From Cristatella mucedo (taxonomy: Eukaryota > Bryozoa > Phylactolaemata > Cristatellidae), in contig WPIO01000128.1 in assembly GCA_009760855.2 (NCBI GenBank), positions 160,001 through 202,500 of the forward strand: 42,500 bases of DNA, given 5' to 3'. Below the pieces are notes generated by a model. That model saw nothing but the letters and a program-made list of their open reading frames with translations, ran no database searches and was not told where the DNA came from. Positions within the stretch are counted from its first letter, which is position 1, and each line of letters starts with the position of its first letter. The position numbers and the translations under genes are program-made. This document shows positions 33,938-42,500 of the stretch, piece after piece.

Positions 33938-34092
33938 TTTATTTGTATCGCGCCCCAAGAGAACTTAATCTCTATTCAGGCGCTTAACATATGCCTCGGG
34001 GCTCGAGCCCACCTTGGTCGAGGCGAGCGCCTCAACCACCTCAGCCAGACCTTGGTCGAGGCGAGCGCCTCAACCACCGGACCAAACCAGGT
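33938..34092 (-). mobile_element. SINE1 copy, minus strand, with internal duplication
   Basis: The reversed tail TTTGTATCGCGCCCC, then AAGAGAACTTAATCTC and CAGGCGCTT, precedes box B (GGGCTCGAGCCC on either strand, about 33999-34010). The head segment ACCTTGGTCGAGGCGAGC... is present twice (34011-34040 and 34049-34078, period 38), so the box A region is duplicated. The head ends in GGACCAAACCAG at 34079-34090. Confidence 0.85.
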
Positions 34093-34321
34093 TGCCATAT
34101 TTGACCGTGGCTGGCGGTATGATAACCGGAAGAAAAAAGCAGGAGCTCTCGTATTTCCTCTCCGTTACTGTTTGCATGTCCTGTCCAGTGAAGGATGCTC
34201 TGTCTCCTGTCTGTCAGTGCCGGAAGTCGGTCAGCTGCCCTAGCCCCGAACGCCGTCAGTGGGTGTCTTAGAGTCACGTGGGCGAAGCTTGGGCGGGAAC
34301 GGTGCGGAGCCGCGGCGCAGA

Positions 34322-34410
34322 GGTAATAATGATAACAAGAATAGTAATGCACTTGATAAAGCACTCTCTGAGAACTCAAGTCTTTTTCTAGGCGCTTTAC
34401 ATTTGCCGCA
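34322..34410 (-). mobile_element. LINE-A 3' tail, minus strand
   Basis: On the minus strand this reads CAAATGTAAAGCGCCTAGAA, AAGACTTGAGTTCTCAGAG and GTGCTTTATCAAGTGC, then an ATT/ATC-rich end. It is a close match to 26699-26763. Confidence 0.83.
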
Positions 34411-36144
34411 AAGGAAACACGGAGATGAGACGAGTTTTCTGCTGCTGCTGCTGCCGCCACCTGTAGCTGCACGCGGGTGCCACGCAAAGCAAGCTACTGA
34501 CAAGCTCCTTGCAGCCGTGTGATCCTTGGCTCGATGAGGCAGGCCAACTTTGGCCATCGTGGAGATCCAAGTGACTTCCTGTCGAGCTGCATGGCCACCC
34601 TGTGGATTTGGAGTGAGCTCCTTCTTCCAAGCCTGAGGTTGACGAGTAGTAGTAGTAGTTGTTGTCGTTGGCTCGTAAGCTGCCACTGCGAGAGCAGCAC
34701 TGCATCGCGACGGGATTTCCAGAGCCTTCGGGCCGCTCTGCTGCTCTGCCGCCTCCAGAGCCGCCGCGTGTTGCCCTGAGTGTGACCGGTCGTCCTGGAA
34801 TCTGTCGAGAAGTCGATTAATGTCCACCGATTCGATTAGAGCCCAGCCTCCCACCTTACGTGAGGCTAGACTTTTCAATTTCATCGCTAGCCTAGCCTAG
34901 CTAGCCAGCAGCTTCGGTGGCAGCCAGCCACAGTTTTGGCCTGACCCGCGTTTGAAAAACAAGGCAAAATGGAGCCAGACGAAACTGTGCCCTGGTCAGT
35001 GGGCATGTCCGTGGTTTGTAACCCAACTAACGTTGCTCGATGCACGCGCGCCACTCTTGATGCTCTCTAGACATGGGCCCATCTGAGCTCGATCACCTAT
35101 CGGCAAATGCTGCTTCTATGACGGTGCTCATCAGTCAGCTGCCACCTGGCAAAGCCAGCAGCCGAGCAACGTGAGCGAGCAGCAGAGCGGCGGCAGCAGA
35201 CAGCTGCCGGCGCCAGCAGGTCGTGCGGCCGACGCAATCGGCCAAGGACAGCATCACAAGTCGGAAAAGCCGCCGATGGGCGCCCTTAGCGGTGGGAGTT
35301 CATTGAGTCACGGCCATTGCATCATTGCAGCGCATGCTAGCGAGCACACAGGGTTCAGTGCCCACGGGTGCTACTTGACCAATCGCCGCGGGAGCGAGTA
35401 CAAATGCCCCCCCTCCCTCCTTTGTTACTCGAACTGACGAAGCTCACCAGACACCTGGTCAAAGGGGTTCGCCTGTTTTGATTAGTGGCCGGTGGCAAAG
35501 AGGAAGTGTTAAACGAACTTGGGCTTGTTGGGTAGAAAACACGATCAGATTCCAGGCTATTTGCTGGCCACCTCAGGAGAAGGAGAATGATCTGTGGTCA
35601 GGCCGAGGGCAGCTTAGCTCAAACAGTGGGAGGAAGACCAGTCTATCCTTTGTTTGCCGCGGCCAGAGGGATGTGAGTGTGGGCGGATATTGGCATGACC
35701 TCACAGACTGGTAAGAAAGTTGGGTAGACAGCTGCAGCTGCAGAAGCACTCTGCAGCTTGTAAGTGAGATAGAAGTCTGGTCTGGTAGTAGGGTCTGATG
35801 AAAAACAGGAGCGATGTTTGTGCGATGTATGTATGTATGAGCGATGTATGTAGCCGTATCTGTGTAGTGCTAGGCGCCCTAGGGATGTCATAGCTTTCTT
35901 GAGTAGAGGAGGAATATGTCATACCGTCGGGAGATCTGCTCACGACCGCTGGAGCCAGAGACGGTTTTTTGAGATATTCCAACTGGCCAATTCCATTTGA
36001 GGACCATCTATAAGCCGTGGCGGCTCAACAAGTGAGCAACGAAAACGTGACACTGAGCAAAGGCATAGCAGCCAGTCGCTACGAAATGTTTCTGTCCAAA
36101 TCTGAACCCAGCCACATTGTTCCCACTTTCTTAAACACGAGTGT
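34411..36144. other. No recognisable gene
   Basis: Short CTG run at 34440-34456 and a (GTA)n run at about 34643-34660. Frames are open on both strands without recognisable motifs. GATGTATGTATGTATGAGCG-type direct repeats lie at about 35822-35852. Confidence 0.45.
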
Positions 36145-36182
36145 GTGCCTGCCTGCGCACGCATGCGAGCGCAGGCAGGCAC
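36145..36182. repeat. Perfect hairpin, 14-base stem
   Basis: 36145-36158 (GTGCCTGCCTGCGC) and 36169-36182 are exact reverse complements around a 10-base loop (ACGCATGCGA). Confidence 0.85.
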
Positions 36183-36725
36183 GCCTTTGCCTGCGCCCAC
36201 TCGTTCACGAAAGCGTAAGCACTCGACACGTGCGTGCACGAGGCTCACGGCCGTCACGCGCACGCACAGTTCACAGGCACGAGAAAGAAAACGTCCGCGG
36301 GGCGCGGGCCAGCGTGCTCGGCCACAGTGCATGCGCATCCACGGAAGCTACAGAAGGCTCTGGAATGGCTGGCTGGCTGGCTGGCCCTGATGCAATCAGT
36401 TCTCGGCAGTTTCGAATTACAGCCGGCCCTAATTTGCAGCTGCAAATTACGAGCAGTAGACTCGATATACCCTGCATTACTCGCTCGTGTCCTCCGTTTC
36501 CGGTCGCTAGCCCTCTTCCTTCTCCCCCTCCCATGCTTGAAAAGTTTCAGCAGGAGCAGTAGCAGCAGCTTGAAGCAGCTTGAAGCAGCGTCCTCGACGG
36601 CATGGTCTGAGCAAGTCGAACCGAGCTGGCCGAGTAACTCGGTGACAGCGAGCACGTGAGCCAAGTGAGTCACTCACCAGTGTCAGCCATTCAGCAAGCT
36701 GGCACCGTTGTCGCTTTGCCCATGG

Positions 36726-36870
36726 TTTTTAGCTCAGGGGTAGGGTGCTCGGTCTTCGCGACCCAAGTCGCACGGGTTCGAGTCGTCCTGTAGTCCTCTG
36801 TGGCCGCCCCACTCCTCACTGCCAGCGTTGGTGGTTGTCCCTTTAGGGCTCTTCTGCCTCCGACATAAAA
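36726..36870 (+). mobile_element. tRNA-derived SINE (SINE2-related), + strand
   Basis: TTTTTAGCTCAGGGGTAGGG (36726-36745) is a very tRNA-like D-arm/box A. CGGGTTCGAGTCGTCC (about 36773-36788) supplies box B (GGTTCGAGTC). A body with GTGGTTGTCCCTTTAGGGCTCTTCTGCC and CATAAAAGAGG follows, matching the GGCTCTTCTGTCGCTATAAAAAAGAGG end of SINE2. The missing acceptor-stem closure and the extended 3' body argue against a functional tRNA gene. Confidence 0.7.
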
Positions 36871-37068
36871 GAGGTAAATAAAAGAGGCAATATGCAATCA
36901 GCAGAACCCCTCTTCTTGCCGAGATTCGCGCATGGTGTGACAGCAGCTTCACTGCGAAGCTTCCCGAGACGCTCTGCTCGGTCGATTCGTGCAACGTCGG
37001 CTTCACTCCGAGACTTGGCGAGTATCGCCCCCCTATTCGTTCTCCTGGGATAGTAAATATATAAATGT

Positions 37069-37202
37069 AGTTCATTTGTATTGCATCCCAAGAGAAATTA
37101 ATCTCCATTCAGGCGCTTCACATGTGCCTCGGGGCTCGACCCCACGACCTCAGCCAGAACTTGGTCGGGGCGAGAGCACCCTAACCGCTAGACCAAACCA
37201 GT
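37069..37202 (-). mobile_element. SINE1 copy, minus strand
   Basis: Reversed tail TTCATTTGTATTGCATCCC, AAGAGAAATTAATCTCC and CAGGCGCTTCAC, then box B region GGGGCTCGACCCC (37130-37142). The reversed head ACCCTAACCGCTAGACCAAACC at about 37179-37200 reads TGGTCTAGCGGTTAGGGT on the minus strand, the best preserved box A of the family here. Confidence 0.85.
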
Positions 37203-37662
37203 TCGGCATCGGCCGTGACATCTGCCTTGAGCTCTTTTTCGGCTTCAGCAGATTCCGTGCTGCTTGGCAGTGGAAAGCGGTAGCGGCACTAGGTAGCTTT
37301 CTAATCGCTTGCTCGCTTGCCTCGAACAGCCTTTACCCGGAGAGCAAAGTTGCCCCCCCCCCACCAGTCTGCCTCGCACAGAATGGAGTCCCTACCCCCT
37401 CCCTCCCCCAGTGCCTCCAGGCCTGCTGGCTCGATCTCAGCCACACAGTGGGCCGCTCTCCTCTCCTTCTCTCCCTCCCTCCCTCTCTCCCCACCTTCGG
37501 ATGTTGGCAGGACACGTGTACAGGCTGCTAGTGCTGCTAACGTTGCCATTCAGGCTCTGTTGGACCTGCCAGTGGGTCGCTGGGCCAGACAAGCACACAG
37601 GCAGACAGGCTGGCCAGAGGCCCGCGCAGACTGCTGCTGCTGCTGCTGCTGCTGGCCTGCAG

Positions 37663-37797
37663 CAGCTGACCGATCGAGCTGCCGAGGAGCCCTTGGCAGG
37701 CTTCATGCTCAATCGCTTTGACAGCCGCACAAAACGCTCCTTTGAGCATTCACCGGCTTTCCAAAGGTTTGTCGAGCCCTTCATTACGAGCCGCAAG
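37663..37797 (+). CDS. Candidate upstream coding exon (weak)
   Basis: A 135-base open segment, exactly 45 codons, lies between an acceptor-like GGCCTGCAG (ending 37662) and a donor-like CGCAAG|GTGCTC (donor at 37798). Its translation (QLTDRAAEEPLAGF, then NRFDSRTKRSFEHSPAFQRF) is charged and aromatic and looks far more protein-like than the low-complexity surroundings. I do not recognise the family. It lies 0.9 kb upstream of the deoxyribosyltransferase-like exons on the same strand, but its exit phase (0) does not match the entry phase (1) of exon A. At least one further exon would be needed to connect them. It could be an exon of the same gene or a chance frame. Confidence 0.25.
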
Positions 37798-38134
37798 GTG
37801 CTCGAGTGTTTCGGTTGCAAGGCAGGCAAATAATTGCAACACCGGAGACAGATACTCGAACACTAAAGGAGGTGACCCCGGATATGGGAGAGTTGGACAT
37901 CCCGCTCGGAAGCAACGACAGCTGCTGCGGCAGTGGCTGGCCAGGCTTCAGGGGGACGTCGGCTGAGGTGCCAAATCGCTTGGGGCAGCAGCCTGAGTCA
38001 TGTGGTGCCATGCCTCGATGTATGTCCTTGCTCGCACCGGGTTGACATCGGGTGTGCCCGGTCGTGTATGCCCGGTCGTGTGTAACGATCTGATAGGCAT
38101 GACCCAGCATGCTTATCGTCATGGCTGTCCTAGC

Positions 38135-38386
<252 letters not shown>

Positions 38387-38602
38387 TCATTGCTCAGTGA
38401 GTCCTAGCGCTGCGAATCTGGTCGGTTGTTCGGCTCTAGCGCAAAACCACGCATGTTTGCCTACCAAGTGGCAACCGTAAGATTTTTCACCTGGCTGCTG
38501 CTGCTGCTCCGAGACACATGACTCGCATTTGAATGGCGTCCGACGTCCGAATTATTTCCATCGTCGTGTCTGAAGCACGATTCGAAGGGCATCCCTTCTC
38601 GC

Positions 38603-38636
<34 letters not shown>

Positions 38637-38706
38637 ACGCTGTCGCGTTCATCATTTGCGCGAGCTGGCGGTTGCTTGACAGCGCATGCCCTTGCTCTGC
38701 TTGTAG

Positions 38707-40960
<2,254 letters not shown>

Positions 40961-41596
40961 GTCGGTGGCCATGTTGCCAGCGCCTCCCCTTGTCTGCCGT
41001 GTTCCTTTTCAAGCTTGATGAACCGGTTTGCCGAACGCATTGCTTCGGCTGGCGTAGGCGAATCGCTAGTCCTAGCAGCTGCGCGAGCTGGTCGTCGCGT
41101 CCAGCCGCCATTTCGATGGGAGGCTTTCCGACATCCTGTGACTTTGTCGGCTGTCATGGGCCAGACATCTTGCGTCAGTGTCCCTCTCGGTGGGCAGACT
41201 TGCACACCCCTCCCCCTTCAAGGAGCCTCGTTGGTCTGGAGTTATCTCTTCCCTCGCCTTCACTGCTTTTCTTCCGTTCGTGTACTTGGGTCAATGGGCG
41301 TGTCATGATTTCGGGTGACTTCAAACCAGTATGCACGCAGTACCAGTTGGCAGAGCCAGTCTAGTCACGTGATATTGTTTAATGGCGCTCGTCTGTCACG
41401 CATGATGACGTCACGGTTGACTCTGTATACAGTTGATGAAAGCAGGGCTCTGCGTGAATTTCCTTCAAGCAGCACGACCCGGGTTTTGTATCTTGAAAGC
41501 TCGTCGGGCGTTATTAACATGAGGTCAAGAGCAGATACTGCCCAACAAGTCGTCTCAGCGGCTGCGGTGCTGCACTCGATCCTGGATCCCGTGTGG
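40961..41596. other. Downstream of exon D; no further exon identified
   Basis: The exon D frame stays open to 41308, but its content is not recognised. No AATAAA polyadenylation signal was seen close by. Confidence 0.4.
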
Positions 41597-41835
41597 CGCA
41601 ATCAAGCGAATAATAATAGTAATAATAATAATCGATCGATCGATTGATTGCTTGGTAGCACATGCCGGTAGATCGATCGAAGGGATGTCGCATCAAAAAG
41701 GTTGCAAATGTCGTAATCAAACGTATAATAATAATTGATTGATTTGTCGATCGATCGATCGATTGATTGATAGCACACACCGTTAGATCGAACGATGAGA
41801 TGTCGGATCAAGGTGAAGGTTGCGAAGATCGCCCT
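41597..41835 (+). repeat. Tandem duplication of a ~112-base unit with (ATCG)n core
   Basis: CGCAATCAAGCGAATAATAA... (from 41597) recurs as CGTAATCAAACGTATAATAA... (from 41709). Each unit contains ATAATAAT, then CGATCGATCGATTGATTG, AGCACACxCCGxTAGATCGAxCGA and GGATGTCGxATCAA in the same order. The copies are about 80% alike. Confidence 0.88.
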
Positions 41836-42500
41836 GCGCGCCGACGCAAGTCGTACTAGAGTGCGCTCCCTAAACCCCGGTGTTGTCGACTCGCCGCCCC
41901 CCCCCCCCCGTGGCCAGCGGCACACCTTTAGCCAGTCAGCCACGGGCAACAGTCGGACAGGACCGGGCAATGGCAGGCAGGCCTGCGTCCGCCGCTAAAC
42001 TAACTGTTGCCCCAAACCAAGAATGACTAGGCTTGGCTATCGCTCGCTCCGCCTGTCGTTCCCTCAATAGTTCGTCGCCGTCTCGTGCAGAGAGCAGATC
42101 CCTCACACAGTATGGACGGATCTCCTGCCCGCAGGAAGAAGGTGCTGTCCTCTACCAGCACGGGCTCCACAGGCCCGTCGCTCGTGCCGCCTGCGTAGCC
42201 ATAGCTACAAACTTGCCCTCCATCTCGAAGGGGCGGGCGGTGGCGCTGGAATAGCGGCTGCTGCAGCGGATCTCTGTGCTGGTATGACTACTACACGTGC
42301 TCAGCTGCTAATCAGCAAGCCACTAGCCAAACAGGCAAAGCCGCGGCTGTGTACCGTCGAAGGGTGCTCAAAGCAGATTGGCTCGTGTGGCACCGGCTCG
42401 GCCTGTCCATCTGTCTCGGCAGCCACTCCGATTTCTTGAGTGCATTAGGGCTTCATCGCTAGGCTGGCAGTAGGTGGCGAGTCAATGCACTGACCGCGCC
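41836..42500. other. No supported gene; one weak exon-like segment
   Basis: A good acceptor-like CTCCTGCCCGCAG ends at 42134. The next 66 bases are open, ending at a donor-like CTGC|GTAGCC (about 42195). One frame reads KKVLSSTSTGSTGPSLVPP. It could be a later exon of the 38707-40960 gene, but the frame that looks most protein-like does not match the phase-0 exit of exon D, so it is not called. Confidence 0.3.

Overview
The window looks like nuclear DNA from an animal, probably an invertebrate. Three things point that way. There are tRNA-derived SINEs with RNA polymerase III box A/box B signals. There are 3' fragments of CR1/L2-type LINEs. The only recognisable gene is split by GT-AG introns. 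Nothing looks bacterial: there are no operons, no Shine-Dalgarno-led ORFs and no intact long coding frames. Species cannot be fixed from the sequence alone.

The one gene I can support is at the right end, on the + strand (38707-40960). Four exons join in frame, with intron phases 0, 1 and 2, into about 148 residues that match a nucleoside 2-deoxyribosyltransferase-like domain (Pfam-type Nuc_deoxyri_tr2). They run from a VFLGGSC-like strand start, through WRK..AIP...FFNPQVD.W and TRGIASMVEIAYLVG, to a C-terminal helix. The 5' exons and the downstream end of the gene are not identified. A weak candidate upstream exon is noted at 37663-37797.

The rest of the window (1-38 kb) is repeats and GC-rich low-complexity DNA. 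Region by region: 0-1.2 kb, a LINE-B fragment and a CpG-rich block. 1.4-6.8 kb, SINE and LINE-A fragments with GA tracts. 7.3-8.9 kb, a 0.6 kb CT tract and a 0.3 kb GA tract. 9-13 kb, GC-rich DNA with GGC runs. 13-17.4 kb, minisatellites and SINEs. 17.4-22.7 kb, mixed unique and repeat DNA. 22.7-28.5 kb, strongly CpG-rich DNA with one promoter-like E-box/TATA/Inr arrangement near 24.8 kb and a duplicated segment ending in a splice-donor-like sequence. 28.5-33 kb, CAG/CTG-rich DNA. 33-38 kb, (TA)n plus SINEs and inverted repeats.

The mobile elements form a coherent set. SINE1 (about 5 copies) has a tRNA-like head and a 3' tail nearly identical to the 3' end of LINE-A (6 fragments or tails, two with recognisable reverse-transcriptase C-termini). 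This is the classic arrangement of a SINE mobilised by a partner LINE. SINE2 (about 7 copies or relatives) has a different tail and a conserved internal hairpin. LINE-B (2 copies) has a different, ATTAC-rich 3' end.
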